64,000 nucleotides of DNA from Marinibaculum pumilum (GCF_042646425.1 NZ_JBHRTR010000035.1:23349-87348); one strand, 5' to 3'. Counted from the first letter of the stretch, positions 34,113 through 44,090 are shown. The notes: a model not told the origin generated them from the sequence alone. A program made the numbers and translations.

Positions 34113-36938
34113 ATGTACGAAATACCGCACCGGCGCCGGATCGTGGCCCGTGCCGAACTGCTGCAGGCGCTGGGTTGCTACGGCCGGGTGGGCGGCCCGC
34201 TGTCCGACCCCTCCGCGGCGCGCGCCCTGGCGCTGGAGGTGCTGCGGCCGGCGCTGCAGGCCGGCGAGGCGGAGCTTCGCCGGCGCTTCGAGTCGGGCGG
34301 CCGCGCGCGGGAGATTCTGCACGGGCGCAGCTATCTGATCGACCAGCTGGTGCGGGTGCTTTTCGATTTCGCCTCCACCCGGGTCTGGCCGCTGGCCAAC
34401 CCGACCGAGGCGGAGAAGCTGTCGATCCTGGCCGTCGGCGGCTATGGCCGCGGCGAACTGGCGCCGCAGTCGGATATCGACCTCTTGTTCCTGTTTCCCT
34501 ACAAGCAGACCTCCTGGGGAGAACAGGTCGCCGAGTTCATGCTGTACAGCCTCTGGGACCTGGGGCTGAAGGTCGGCCATGCGACCCGGTCGGTTTCCGA
34601 ATGCCTGCGGCGGGCGCGGGACGATGTCACGATCTCCACCGCGATCCTGGAATCGCGCTGGATCTGGGGCGACCAGGACCTGGCGCAGGAGCTGGCGCGG
34701 CGCTTCGATGCGGAGGTGGTGGCAAAGACCGGCGCCGCCTATGTGCAGGCCAAGCTGACCGAGCTGCGGGAGCGCCATTCCCGCATGGGCGACAGCCGCT
34801 ACCTGGTGGAACCCAACCTGAAGGAGGGCCAGGGCGGCCTGCGCGACCTGCAGACCCTGGTCTGGATCGCCCGCTTCTTCTACCGCATCGACGACCTGTC
34901 GGAGCTGGTCGGCCGGGGCATCGTCTCCGCCACCGAATACCGCCGCCTGATCCGTGCCCAGGCCTTCCTGGCCAAGGTGCGCTGCCACCTGCACTATGTC
35001 ACCGGCCGGCCCGAGGAAAGGCTGACCTTCGACGTGCAGACCGAGATCGCGCACCGCATGGGCTATACCGACCGCGCCGGGCAGCAGGCGGTCGAACGCT
35101 TCATGAAGTTCTACTTCCTGACGGTGAAGGATGTCGGCGACGTCACCCGCATCTTCTTCCGCGCGGTGGAGGAGGAGGTGGAGAGCCGTTCCCTGTTGCG
35201 GCTGCCGCGGATCCGGCGCAAGCGCACCCGCGACGGCTTCGTCACCGACGGCAAGCGGGTGACGGTGGAGAATCCGGATGTCTTCCGGCAGGACCCGGTG
35301 CGCATCCTGCGTCTGTTCCACCTGGCGGAGGCGCAGGACCTGGACCTGCATCCCGACGCCCTGCGGGCAGTACGCAGCCATCTGGACGTGGTCAACGCCG
35401 CCCTGCGCAAGAATGCAGAAGCGAACCGGCTGTTCGTCGACCTGCTGACCTGGCCCGGCCGGGCGGAGCGGGCGCTGCGCCGCCTGAACGAGGCCGGTGT
35501 CCTGGGCCGCTTCGTCACAGATTTCGGCCGGGTGGTGGCGCAGACCCAGCACGACATGTACCACGTCTATACGGTGGACGAGCATACCATCCGGGCGATC
35601 GGCATCCTGTCGCGGATCGAGCAGGGCACCCTGGCGGAAGACCATCCGCTGGCCACCGAGGTGATCAAGAAAGTGCTGTCGCGCCGGGTGCTCTACCTCG
35701 CCCTGTTCCTGCACGACATCGCCAAGGGCCGCGGCGGCGACCATTCCGTGCTGGGGGCGGAGGTGGCGCACAAGCTGGCGCCGCGGCTGGGTTTCACCGA
35801 AGCGGAGACGGAGACGGTGGCCTGGCTGGTGCGCTGGCATCTGGCGCTGTCGGCCACCGCCTTCAAGCGCGACCTCGCCGATCCGAAGACGATCACCGAC
35901 ATCGCCCGCCATGTGCAGAGCCCGGAGCGGCTGCGGCTGCTGCTGGTGCTGACGGTCTGCGACATCCGCGCTGTCGGCCCCAATGTCTGGAACGGCTGGA
36001 AGGGGCAGCTTCTGCGCACACTCTATGTCGCGACGGAGGACGTGCTGCTGGGCGGCCATGTCGAGCGCAATCTGGAGCGCAACGCCACCCGGTCGCGGGA
36101 GGAGCTGACGCAGCGCCTGGCCGACTGGCCGGCGGAAGAGCTGGATGCCTACCTGAACCGGCACATGCCGTATTACTGGCAGGCCTTCGATATAGAGGCG
36201 CATGAGCGGCATGCCCGGATGATCCGCCGCGCCGACCGTGCGGGCGACCCGCTGACCCTGGAGACCCGCACCGACAGCTTCCGCGCGATCACCGAGGTGA
36301 CGATCTACACCCAGGACCATCCCGGCCTGTTCGCTCGCCTGACCGGTGCGCTGTCCGCCGCCGGCGCGACGATCGTGGACGCGAAGGTGCACACCACCCG
36401 CGACGGCCAGGCGCTGGACACCTTCCTGATCCAGGACCTGAACGGCGATGCCTTCGACCGGCCCGACCGGCTGGCGCGCCTGTCGCGCATGGTCAACCGC
36501 ACCCTGGCCGGCGAGGTGAAGCCGCGGCAGGCGATCGCGGCCGGCAATCCGGGCGAGCCGGCACGGATGCGCAAGGTGTTCAAGGTCGCGCCCGTGGTGC
36601 TGATCGACAACGGCGCCTCCGCCAGCCACACGGTGATCGAGGTGAACGGCCGCGACCGGCCCGGCCTGCTGTACGACGTCACCTGGGCGCTGTTCACCCT
36701 GAACCTCACCATCCACTCCGCGCATGTGGCGACCTATGGCGAACGGGCGGTGGACGTGTTCTATGTCCAGGATCTGGTCGGCATGAAGGTGACCTCCGCC
36801 AGCCGCCTCGCCCCGATCGAGGCGAAACTGTTGGAGGCGCTGCTGACGCCGGAGGAACGTGCCGCAGGCGGCGCGGCGAAGGCACCGGCGCGCGGCCGGT
36901 CCCGCAGCCGCGAGCGCGAGAAGGCGGCCGCCGGCTGA
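34113..36938 (+). CDS. glnD: Bifunctional [protein-PII] uridylyltransferase/uridylyl-removing enzyme
   Basis: Senses glutamine and modifies the PII proteins that control nitrogen assimilation. The 941-residue protein has all domains in order: a nucleotidyltransferase (GGYGRGELAPQSDIDLLFLF, about residues 108-127), the PII-uridylyltransferase linker (EGQGGLRDLQTL), an HD hydrolase (YHVYTVDEHT and FLHDIAKGRGGDHS, about 480-550), and two C-terminal ACT domains (EVTIYTQDHPGLFARLTGAL and VIEVNGRDRPGLLYDVTWAL). The tail is basic. The ATG at 34113 follows AAAGGCAGAG. Confidence 0.98.
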   Translation: MYEIPHRRRIVARAELLQALGCYGRVGGPLSDPSAARALALEVLRPALQAGEAELRRRFESGGRAREILHGRSYLIDQLVRVLFDFASTRVWPLANPTEAEKLSILAVGGYGRGELAPQSDIDLLFLFPYKQTSWGEQVAEFMLYSLWDLGLKVGHATRSVSECLRRARDDVTISTAILESRWIWGDQDLAQELARRFDAEVVAKTGAAYVQAKLTELRERHSRMGDSRYLVEPNLKEGQGGLRDLQTLVWIARFFYRIDDLSELVGRGIVSATEYRRLIRAQAFLAKVRCHLHYVTGRPEERLTFDVQTEIAHRMGYTDRAGQQAVERFMKFYFLTVKDVGDVTRIFFRAVEEEVESRSLLRLPRIRRKRTRDGFVTDGKRVTVENPDVFRQDPVRILRLFHLAEAQDLDLHPDALRAVRSHLDVVNAALRKNAEANRLFVDLLTWPGRAERALRRLNEAGVLGRFVTDFGRVVAQTQHDMYHVYTVDEHTIRAIGILSRIEQGTLAEDHPLATEVIKKVLSRRVLYLALFLHDIAKGRGGDHSVLGAEVAHKLAPRLGFTEAETETVAWLVRWHLALSATAFKRDLADPKTITDIARHVQSPERLRLLLVLTVCDIRAVGPNVWNGWKGQLLRTLYVATEDVLLGGHVERNLERNATRSREELTQRLADWPAEELDAYLNRHMPYYWQAFDIEAHERHARMIRRADRAGDPLTLETRTDSFRAITEVTIYTQDHPGLFARLTGALSAAGATIVDAKVHTTRDGQALDTFLIQDLNGDAFDRPDRLARLSRMVNRTLAGEVKPRQAIAAGNPGEPARMRKVFKVAPVVLIDNGASASHTVIEVNGRDRPGLLYDVTWALFTLNLTIHSAHVATYGERAVDVFYVQDLVGMKVTSASRLAPIEAKLLEALLTPEERAAGGAAKAPARGRSRSREREKAAAG

Positions 36939-37044
36939 GCCCGGTTTCCGCGCCGGTGCCGGCCGGAACAGTCTACGGTTGCGGGCCGTCGCATCCGGCG
37001 CATGATCTGGCCCAGCAGACGACAGAGATTCGGGGGTATCGAGT

Positions 37045-37509
37045 ATGGGGGCGGGGCTTCTGACCACCGTGGCCTTGGTCCTGGCAGTGCTGGCCGGGAC
37101 GTTGATTCCGATGCAGGCGGGCCTGAACGGCCGGCTGGCCCAGGCGATGGGCACGCCGATCTGGGCGGCCGGCGTGTCGTTTCTGATCGGCACGTTGATC
37201 CTGCTGCCCCTGGCCGCGCTGCTCCGCAGTCCTGGACAGGCGCTCGCCGACCTGTCCGGCGTGCCCTGGTGGGCATGGTTCGGCGGTCTGATGGGCGCCT
37301 GTTTCGTCAGCATCACCGTCTTCGCCGCGCCGATCGTCGGTGCCACCGCGATGATCGCCGCGGTCATTGCCGGGCAGCTGATCGCCGCCCTGGCGCTCGA
37401 CCATTTCGGCCTGGCGGGATACACCGCCAATCCGATTGGCTGGCGCGACCTGGCCGGCGTCGTCCTGCTGGTGGCCGGGGTCGTGGTGCTGCGGTTCGGC
37501 CGCGGCTGA
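37045..37509 (+). CDS. DMT-superfamily membrane protein (DUF606/YdcZ type)
   Basis: A 154-residue integral membrane protein with about five hydrophobic segments (LLTTVALVLAVLAGTLIPM, WAAGVSFLIGTLILLPLAALL, WWAWFGGLMGACFVSITVF, a fourth, and LAGVVLLVAGVVVL). The NGRLAQAMGTPIWAAGVSF segment is typical of DUF606 proteins, which are half-length relatives of drug/metabolite transporters and probably act as dimers. Substrate unknown. It follows glnD by about 100 bases and converges on the secreted protein gene at 37568. Confidence 0.85.
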   Translation: MGAGLLTTVALVLAVLAGTLIPMQAGLNGRLAQAMGTPIWAAGVSFLIGTLILLPLAALLRSPGQALADLSGVPWWAWFGGLMGACFVSITVFAAPIVGATAMIAAVIAGQLIAALALDHFGLAGYTANPIGWRDLAGVVLLVAGVVVLRFGRG

Positions 37510-37567
37510 CGGCGCTTTCAGCCGCCCCGGCACCCGGACGGCCGGGCGGGGATAACGCTGCCGGCCG

Positions 37568-38233
37568 CTATTTCGGCCGGCAGCTGTGGTGGTGCTGCAC
37601 GTCGGGCAGGCCGTGCAGCCTTTCCGCTTCGAAGGCGGCGAGGTCGGCGGTCAGGCGCAGTTCGATCGCCGCGTCCAGGGCGTCGCAGATGGCGGCGGCG
37701 GGGTCGGCCCCCTGCCCCGTGCCGTTGAGAAAGCGCCCGGCATCGGGGTCCGGATCGGGCAGCCGGCAGCGTGCCCGCGTCGCATCGTCCGTGGCCAGGT
37801 CGCAGCGCATCTCCTCCCGCACGCGGACCAGCCATTCGCCCAGATGCACGCACATGTCGACGGTGCGGAAGGGTTCGCCGCGCCGTTCCTCCCGCACGTC
37901 CTCGCACAGGGCCGTGTGGTTTCCGGCGGCGGCCTGATAGACGCCGTCGGTGCGGGACAGCCGGATCTCCATCGTCGCCGCCACCGCCTCGCGCCGCCAG
38001 TAGCGGTAGCGTTCGGCATCGGCATAGTCGAAGGCGATGCTGCAGGCGCAGGTCACGGCGTCCGGGGCGGTGCCGCTCTCCTGGCCGGCGGCCGGGGCGG
38101 TGGCGGCAAGCGTCGGGCCAAGCAGCAACGCTGCGGCGACCGCCGACGTGCGCAGCGCCCGCCCGGCGGTGGTCGGACCGGCCGGTGCCAGTGTTCTGGC
38201 GGTTCTGCGCGACCGATTCTGGCCAAGGTTCAT
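37568..38233 (-). CDS. Secreted Cys-rich protein of unknown function
   Basis: A 221-residue protein with a long N-region and a signal peptide (AVAAALLLGPTLAATAPAAG). The mature part contains several cysteines (VTCACSIAF, ALCED, DMCVHL, MRCDL, RCRLP, AICDAL and one near the C-terminus), suggesting disulphide bonds in the periplasm. The ATG at 38233 is preceded by AGGGGGG, while an in-frame start ten codons upstream lacks this. It is divergent from murJ. No family was recognised. Confidence 0.65.
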   Translation of the reverse strand: MNLGQNRSRRTARTLAPAGPTTAGRALRTSAVAAALLLGPTLAATAPAAGQESGTAPDAVTCACSIAFDYADAERYRYWRREAVAATMEIRLSRTDGVYQAAAGNHTALCEDVREERRGEPFRTVDMCVHLGEWLVRVREEMRCDLATDDATRARCRLPDPDPDAGRFLNGTGQGADPAAAICDALDAAIELRLTADLAAFEAERLHGLPDVQHHHSCRPK

Positions 38234-38415
38234 CCGGCCCCCCTGAAATCCCGTGGCGGGCACGCGGCGACCGACCCTACCCCGGCCGCCACGCCCGGCG
38301 GGACCATTGTCGGTCGAAGGCCACCGGAATTCAAAGCGGATTGCGCTCGCGCCCGTTGCAGGCCGCTGCTACAGGGAGGAACCGCAGTGCCGATCATTCG
38401 GGTTCCAAGCCGCCC

Positions 38416-39999
38416 ATGACGTCCAGTCCCGCGCCGGTCATCCCCCTTCTGCGCGCCTTCGCGACGGTCAGCGGCATGACGATGCTCAGCCGCCTGGCCG
38501 GCTTCGTGCGCGACATGCTGATCGCCGCCTTTCTGGGTGCCGGCGTTGTGTCGGATGCCTTCTTCGTGGCGTTCAAGCTGCCCAACTTCTTCCGGTCTCT
38601 GTTTGCCGAGGGCGCCTTCAACGCCGCCTTCGTACCGCTGTTCAGCGCCACCCTGACCCGGGAAGACCGCGACAGTGCGATCCGCTTCGCCGAGGACGCG
38701 CTGGCGGTCCTGCTGACGGTGCTGGTGCTGTTCGTGGCCGTCTGCGAGATCGCGATGCCGGTGCTGATGCTGGGCCTGGCACCCGGCTTTGCCGGCGATG
38801 CCGAGCGCTTCGACCTGGCGGTCGAGTTCACGCGGATCACCTTCCCCTACCTGCTGCTGATCAGCCTGGTCTCGCTCTGCGGCGGCATCCTGAACGGGCT
38901 CGGCCGGTTCGCCGCCGTTGCCGCGGCGCCGATCCTGCTGAACCTGACGATGATCGGCTCGCTGCTGCTGCTGACGCCGCTGCTGCCCAACCCGGGCTAT
39001 GCGCTGGCCTGGGGCGTCCTGCTGTCCGGCATCACGCAGTTCGCCTGGCTCGCCCTGGCCTGCCGCCGGGCCGGCATCGACCTGCGCCTGCGCCTGCCGC
39101 GGCTGACGCCGGGGGTGCGCCGCCTGCTGCGGCTGATCCTGCCGGCGGCGGTGGGCGCCGGGGTCACGCAGGTCAACCTGGTGGTCAACGTGATCCTGGC
39201 CTCGCTGCTGCCGTCGGGGGCGATCTCCTACCTGTTCTATGCCGACCGGCTGAACCAGCTGCCGATCGGCGTGGTGGGAGTGGCGGTCGGCACCGCGCTT
39301 CTGCCCTTGATGTCGCGGCAGATCGCCGCCGGCGACGCCGCGGCCGCGATGTCGAGCCAGAACCGCGCCATCGAACTGGTGCTGCTGTTCGGCCTGCCGG
39401 CCACCGCCGCCCTGCTGGCGGTGCCGGAACCGATCATCGCGGTCCTGTTCGAGCGCGGCGCCTTCGGTGCGGCCGACCGGGAGGCCACGGCCGCCGCCCT
39501 GCGCGCCTATTCTCTGGGCCTGCCGGCCTTCCTGCTGATCCGCAGCTTCACACCGGCCTTCTATGCGCGGCAGGACACCCGCACGCCGGTGGCGATCGCG
39601 ATCGCGGCGATGAGCGTCAACCTGGCCGCCTCCCTCGCCCTGATGTGGAGCCTCAGCTATGTCGGCCTGGCCCTCGCCGCGGCCCTGGCGGCCTGGGTCA
39701 ATGCCAGTCTGCTGGCCTTCGTCGCCTGGCGCCGCGGGCTCTGGCGCGGCGATGCCCGGCTGTCGTCGCGCGCGTTGCGGATGCTGGTGGCCACCCTGGC
39801 CATGGCGCTTGCGGCGCTGGCCATCGCGCATCTGCTGGCGGACTGGTTCGTCGCGGCCAGCCTGGCCCGGCAGCTGGCGGCCCTGGCGGCCCTGGTGCTG
39901 GGCAGCGGCCTGCTCTATGGCGGCCTGACGCTGCTGCTGGGGGCGGCGCGGCCGTCCGATCTGGCGCGGATGATGCGGCGCGGTCCGAAGCTGCCCTGA
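38416..39999 (+). CDS. murJ: Lipid II flippase MurJ
   Basis: Moves undecaprenyl-linked peptidoglycan precursor across the inner membrane. The 527-residue MVF/MATE-like protein has about 14 hydrophobic spans, the N-terminal SRLAGFVRDMLIAAFLGAG (with the essential Arg residues), the PNFFRSLFAEGAFNAAFVPLF segment and FYADRLNQLPIGVVGVAVGT in the middle. The ATG at 38416 fits the family. trpS follows by 156 bases in the same direction. Confidence 0.97.
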   Translation: MTSSPAPVIPLLRAFATVSGMTMLSRLAGFVRDMLIAAFLGAGVVSDAFFVAFKLPNFFRSLFAEGAFNAAFVPLFSATLTREDRDSAIRFAEDALAVLLTVLVLFVAVCEIAMPVLMLGLAPGFAGDAERFDLAVEFTRITFPYLLLISLVSLCGGILNGLGRFAAVAAAPILLNLTMIGSLLLLTPLLPNPGYALAWGVLLSGITQFAWLALACRRAGIDLRLRLPRLTPGVRRLLRLILPAAVGAGVTQVNLVVNVILASLLPSGAISYLFYADRLNQLPIGVVGVAVGTALLPLMSRQIAAGDAAAAMSSQNRAIELVLLFGLPATAALLAVPEPIIAVLFERGAFGAADREATAAALRAYSLGLPAFLLIRSFTPAFYARQDTRTPVAIAIAAMSVNLAASLALMWSLSYVGLALAAALAAWVNASLLAFVAWRRGLWRGDARLSSRALRMLVATLAMALAALAIAHLLADWFVAASLARQLAALAALVLGSGLLYGGLTLLLGAARPSDLARMMRRGPKLP

Positions 40000-40155
40000 A
40001 GGCCGGGGCAAGGAACGCGTTGACCTTTTCCGCCGCGCGCGCCATGAAGGCCGCCGCCCGTGCAGCTTCCGGCGCTGGCGTCAGTCCCTGGCGCCGCATC
40101 CGGCTGGCGGCGCACGGCAGATCCCCGGCAACCGCAACCTGCAGCAGACCCATCC

Positions 40156-41163
40156 ATGAGCGACAGAAAGCTGATCTTCTCCGGCATGCAGCCCACCGGC
40201 AACGTCCATCTGGGCAACTACCTGGGCGCGATCCGGAACTGGGTGAAGCTGCAGAAGGACTATGACTGCATCTTCTGCGTCGTGGACCTGCACGCCCTGA
40301 CCATGTGGCAGGAACCGGCGATGATGGCGGCCCAGACCCGCGAGGTCGCGGCCGCCCTGATCGCGTCCGGCATCGACACCGATCATTGCCTGCTGTTCAA
40401 CCAGAGCATGAACCCGGACCATGCCCAGCTGGCCTGGATCTTCAACTGCGTGGCCCGGGTCGGCTGGATGAACCGGATGACCCAGTTCAAGGAGAAGGCG
40501 GGCAAGGACCGGGAGCGCGCCAGCCTCGGCCTCTATGCCTATCCGGCGCTGATGGCCGCCGACATCCTGGCCTACAAGGCGACCCACGTGCCGGTCGGCG
40601 AGGACCAGAAGCAGCATCTGGAGTTGACCCGCGACATCGCGATCAAGTTCAACCACGATTTCGAGACCGAGCTGTTCCCGATCTGCGAGCCCCTGATCCT
40701 GGGCCCCGCCGCCCGGGTGATGTCGCTGCGCGACGGCACGCGGAAGATGTCGAAGTCCGACCCGTCGGAGCAGGCGCGGATCACCCTGACCGACGGCCCG
40801 GACGAGATCGCCCAGAAGATCCGCCGCGCCAAGACCGACCCGGAGCCGCTGCCCGAGACGGCGGAGGGGCTGGACGGGCGGCCGGAAGCTGCCAACCTGC
40901 TGGGCATCTATGCCGCCCTGACGGACAAGGATCTGGCCGCCGCCGTGACGGAATTCGCCGGCCAGCCCTTCTCCGCCTTCAAGGCGGCGCTGACCGAGGT
41001 GGCGGTGGCGGAGGTGGGGCGCATCGGCACCGAGATGAAGCGGCTGATGGCGGATCCCGGCGCGGTGGACGCCATCCTGCACCGCGGCGCGGAGAAGGCG
41101 CGCGCCATGTCCGCGCCGGTGATGGCGGAGGTCTATGCCGCCATGGGGCTGCTGCGGCCATGA
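40156..41163 (+). CDS. trpS: Tryptophan-tRNA ligase
   Basis: Class I aminoacyl-tRNA synthetase charging tRNA-Trp. The 335-residue product has GMQPTGNVHLGNYLGA (HIGH-like motif, residues 10-25), VDLHALTMWQEP, the GEDQKQHLELTRDIA segment and the KMSKS loop. A signature Ser-Asp-Pro follows KMSKS as in bacterial TrpRS. Length is standard. It lies between murJ and a universal stress protein gene, a conserved order in many alphaproteobacteria. Confidence 0.98.
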   Translation: MSDRKLIFSGMQPTGNVHLGNYLGAIRNWVKLQKDYDCIFCVVDLHALTMWQEPAMMAAQTREVAAALIASGIDTDHCLLFNQSMNPDHAQLAWIFNCVARVGWMNRMTQFKEKAGKDRERASLGLYAYPALMAADILAYKATHVPVGEDQKQHLELTRDIAIKFNHDFETELFPICEPLILGPAARVMSLRDGTRKMSKSDPSEQARITLTDGPDEIAQKIRRAKTDPEPLPETAEGLDGRPEAANLLGIYAALTDKDLAAAVTEFAGQPFSAFKAALTEVAVAEVGRIGTEMKRLMADPGAVDAILHRGAEKARAMSAPVMAEVYAAMGLLRP

Positions 41164-41233
41164 TCCGGCGGGAGCCGCGGCGGCGGCCGGCGGCGCGCTT
41201 GATGCGGTGCCGGCGGAAGGGCAACATCCGTCC

Positions 41234-41749
41234 ATGACACGGGAAACGACGGCGGACACGAAGGGCAATGTGCGTGCGGACCGCCGCCGCACCAAGTTCC
41301 TGACCGTGGTCGACGACACGCCGGAATCGCGGGTGGCGCTGCGCTTCGCCGCCAGCCGCGCGGCGAAGGTCGGCGGCGGTGTCGCGGTGCTGCGCGTGAT
41401 CCAGGCCGGCGACGACAATCAGCAATGGCTTGCCGTGGCGGAGGCGATGCGGGAGGAGGCCCGCGACGAGGCGGAACGCCTGCTGCGCGACCTCGCCGCG
41501 CAGGTGAAGGAGCGCACCGGCCTGGTGCCGGAGGTGATCATCCGCGAGGGCACCCTGCGCAGCGAGCTGCTGCGCCTGATCACCGAGGATCCGGACATCC
41601 GCATCCTGGTGCTGGGCGCCGCGCCGGGCCCCGATGGCCCGGGGCCGCTGGTCACAGCGCTGGCCGGTCAGATGCCGGGCGACTTCCGCATCCCGGTCAC
41701 CGTGGTGCCGGGCAAGCTGACCGACGAGGAAATCGAGCAGCTGACCTGA
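41234..41749 (+). CDS. Universal stress protein, UspA family
   Basis: A 171-residue Usp-domain protein. It begins the domain at RTKFLTVVDDTPESRVALRFAA, a typical Usp first strand and helix, then VAVLRVIQAGDD and a C-terminal ILVLGAAPGPDGPGPLV in place of the usual G-x2-G-x9-G-S/T ATP motif. The motif here has G and P but the final Ser/Thr is not clear, so ATP binding is uncertain. It ends six bases from the convergent cyclase gene. Confidence 0.9.
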   Translation: MTRETTADTKGNVRADRRRTKFLTVVDDTPESRVALRFAASRAAKVGGGVAVLRVIQAGDDNQQWLAVAEAMREEARDEAERLLRDLAAQVKERTGLVPEVIIREGTLRSELLRLITEDPDIRILVLGAAPGPDGPGPLVTALAGQMPGDFRIPVTVVPGKLTDEEIEQLT

Positions 41750-41755
41750 TGCTGC

Positions 41756-43045
41756 TCAGCCGGCGGCAGTCCGCGCCTGCGTGCCGGCCGGCTCCGCGCC
41801 ACGCTGTTCCGCCGCCATGCCCGACGGGGCCGTCTGCCCGGCCAGGCTTTCGGGATCCAGGGCGAAGACCTGCTGCGGCCGCCGCACGCCGCGCAGCGCA
41901 TGGGCGCCCATGTCCCGCATCGGCTGGCTGGCTGCCGCGGCGAACTCGGCAGAAGCCAGCACCGGCAGGTTCAAGGTCTTGCACAGCTCTTCCAGCCGCG
42001 CGACGGTGTTGACCGCCGGTCCGATCACCGTGAAATCCAGCCGGTCCAGCGCACCGATATTGCCGTAGATCACCTCTCCCAGATGCAGGCCGAGTCCGAC
42101 CCGCAGCGGCGGGGCGCCGCCGATCCCGCGGCCCTGGTTCAGGACGTGCAGCCGTTCGAAGGAGGCATGGGCCGCCGCCAGGGCGTGGTCGCAGGCGGTA
42201 CCGGGCTCCGCCCCCTCGTCGATGCGGAAGATCGCCAGCAGGCCGTCGCCGAGGAACTTCAGCACCTCTCCGCCATGGTCCTGGATCGGCCGTGCCAGGC
42301 ATTCGAAGAAGTCGTCCAGGGTGACGATCAGCTCGTGCGGGCGCATGCGGTCGGCCATCGCGGTATAGTCGCGCAGGTCGCTGAACCAGATCGCCGCCCG
42401 GATCTTGGCGCCCTGGCCGCGCCGAACCGTGCCGGACAGCACCTGCTGCGCCGCGCCCTGCCCCAGATAGGTGTTCAGAAGGTCCTCCGCCATGCGGTAG
42501 GCGGAGCGCAGCTCGAGCCGCAGCGAGACGATCGGCATGATGTCGTTGATCACGCCCAGCTGGTCGGCGGTGAAGCCGTTCGGGCAGTCGCTGGACCAGG
42601 AGATGAAGGCGCGCACGCCGCGGCTGAACTCCAGCGGCATCACCAGATAGTCGGTGATGCCGTCGGCCTTCAGTTCCTCCAGGATCGGGAAGTCCATCGG
42701 GGTGGCCGGGTCGCAGAGGCGCCGCCGGATGGCGACGCCGGTACGGTGGATCAGCGCCACAGGACTGTCCCGGTAAAGGGCGGTATCCTGGATGCCATGT
42801 TCGCGCGGGATCTCGCGGGCGCCGCTGTCGCGGGTCCATTCCAGCCCGCGGGCGAAATGCTGCGGATGCACCGCCGGCAGGCCGGCGGAGACGCGCGCCA
42901 GCGGCACGCCCTCCGCGGAGAGGCGCTCGCAAAACTGGGCGAAGAACGGCAGGGTCGGCATGTCGCGGTGCGACTGGTCCAGAAGCCAGTCGATCATCCG
43001 GGCGAGCATGCGCGACCGGTTGCCGCTGCCTGCGAGTTCGATCAT
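41756..43045 (-). CDS. Class III adenylate/guanylate cyclase with N-terminal sensor region
   Basis: Predicted to make cAMP or cGMP. The catalytic domain (about residues 215-400) has AIWFSDLRDYTAMADRM with the two metal-binding Asp (D223, and D in LGDGLLAIF), a Lys in EVLKFLGDG that would contact the base, and DRLDFTVIGPAVNTVARLE with the transition-state Asn and Arg. The first 190 residues are soluble and may form a GAF-like sensor (FPILEELKADGITDYLVMPL). No membrane helix is seen. The ATG at 43045 gives 429 residues. Upstream in-frame ATGs add a low-complexity basic segment and are less likely. Confidence 0.9.
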   Translation of the reverse strand: MIELAGSGNRSRMLARMIDWLLDQSHRDMPTLPFFAQFCERLSAEGVPLARVSAGLPAVHPQHFARGLEWTRDSGAREIPREHGIQDTALYRDSPVALIHRTGVAIRRRLCDPATPMDFPILEELKADGITDYLVMPLEFSRGVRAFISWSSDCPNGFTADQLGVINDIMPIVSLRLELRSAYRMAEDLLNTYLGQGAAQQVLSGTVRRGQGAKIRAAIWFSDLRDYTAMADRMRPHELIVTLDDFFECLARPIQDHGGEVLKFLGDGLLAIFRIDEGAEPGTACDHALAAAHASFERLHVLNQGRGIGGAPPLRVGLGLHLGEVIYGNIGALDRLDFTVIGPAVNTVARLEELCKTLNLPVLASAEFAAAASQPMRDMGAHALRGVRRPQQVFALDPESLAGQTAPSGMAAEQRGAEPAGTQARTAAG

Positions 43046-43289
43046 GGGCCTGCCCGATCCAGGCGTCGCTGCTGTTCGGCAGGACCCGGTCGCCGACCGC
43101 GCCTTGCCATCCCCGGACAGAAGTAGCCCCTTGCCCGCGGTTTCGCCAGTGGCCGGGCGGGCTTTTCGGCCGCGGCCGGGCCCAGCCCGGCGGCTGCCTC
43201 GGGGCTGCCGCGGCGCCAGCGGCTTGATCATTCCGCGTCGGCGACCCATCTTGCGGTCTCGACGCAACATAAAGCGATATCGGACGACA

Positions 43290-43847
43290 ATGTTCATCCA
43301 GACTGAAACCACGCCGAACCCGGCGACCCTGAAGTTCCTTCCAGGCGTCACCGTGATGCCGGAAGGCACTGCCGACTACAGGAGCGCCGGAGAGGCTGCG
43401 AACTCTCCGCTGGCGCAGCGCCTGTTCCAGGTCCATGGCGTCCAGGCGGTCTTCCTGGGTACCGATTTCGTGACGGTCACAAAGGATGACAGTGTCGAGT
43501 GGCACCTTCTGAAATCGTCCATCCTGGGTGCGATCATGGAGCATCTGATGGCCGGCCTGCCGGTCGTGGAGGGTGCGGACGAAGGCGCTGCCGGTGCCGA
43601 GGATTATGCCGAGGCCGATGCCGAGATCGTCTCCCAGATCAAGGAGCTGCTGGAGACGCGTGTGCGGCCGGCGGTGGCGCAGGACGGCGGCGACATCGTT
43701 TTCCGCGGCTTTGACGCTGGGGTCGTCTATCTGCACATGCAGGGCGCCTGCGCCGGCTGCCCAAGCTCGACGGCGACCCTGAAACATGGCATCGAGAACA
43801 TGCTCCGGCATTTCGTGCCGGAGGTGAACGAGGTGCGGCCGGTCTGA
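43290..43847 (+). CDS. nfuA: NifU family Fe-S cluster scaffold/carrier (Nfu type)
   Basis: Carries [4Fe-4S] clusters to target enzymes. The 185-residue protein has an N-terminal Nfu_N domain (MFIQTETTPNPATLKFLPG) and a C-terminal NifU domain with RPAVAQDGGDIVFRGFDAG and the CAGCPSS cluster-binding CxxC. This is the arrangement of mitochondrial and alphaproteobacterial Nfu proteins, not the A-type fusion of E. coli NfuA, so the symbol is by function. It is divergent from the cyclase gene. Confidence 0.94.
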   Translation: MFIQTETTPNPATLKFLPGVTVMPEGTADYRSAGEAANSPLAQRLFQVHGVQAVFLGTDFVTVTKDDSVEWHLLKSSILGAIMEHLMAGLPVVEGADEGAAGAEDYAEADAEIVSQIKELLETRVRPAVAQDGGDIVFRGFDAGVVYLHMQGACAGCPSSTATLKHGIENMLRHFVPEVNEVRPV

Positions 43848-44090
43848 GGACGGGCCGTCGCCCCGGCGCAGGCCGGGTGCGGGCCAGGGCCGGGCGGCAG
43901 GCTGCGGAGGCGCGGCGCCGCCGCGGCCATTGGCATTGGCATTGGCAGGCGACGCAGATGCGCGGCTGTCCGGATATGAGATCTGCAGGTCCGTTCCGCA
44001 GGCGCTGCCGGCCCGCTTGCCGGCATTGCCCGGCATCGCATGCCGGCACCGGAATGGCGGTTTCAGGGTGGCAGCATCGGGGGCGAAGGC

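Noticed and set aside
33990..37430. Minus-strand open frame of about 1,150 codons opposite glnD
   Set aside because: It is the antisense shadow of glnD, whose motifs are complete on the plus strand. The sequence is low-complexity and His/Gln/Asp-rich as expected of a shadow.
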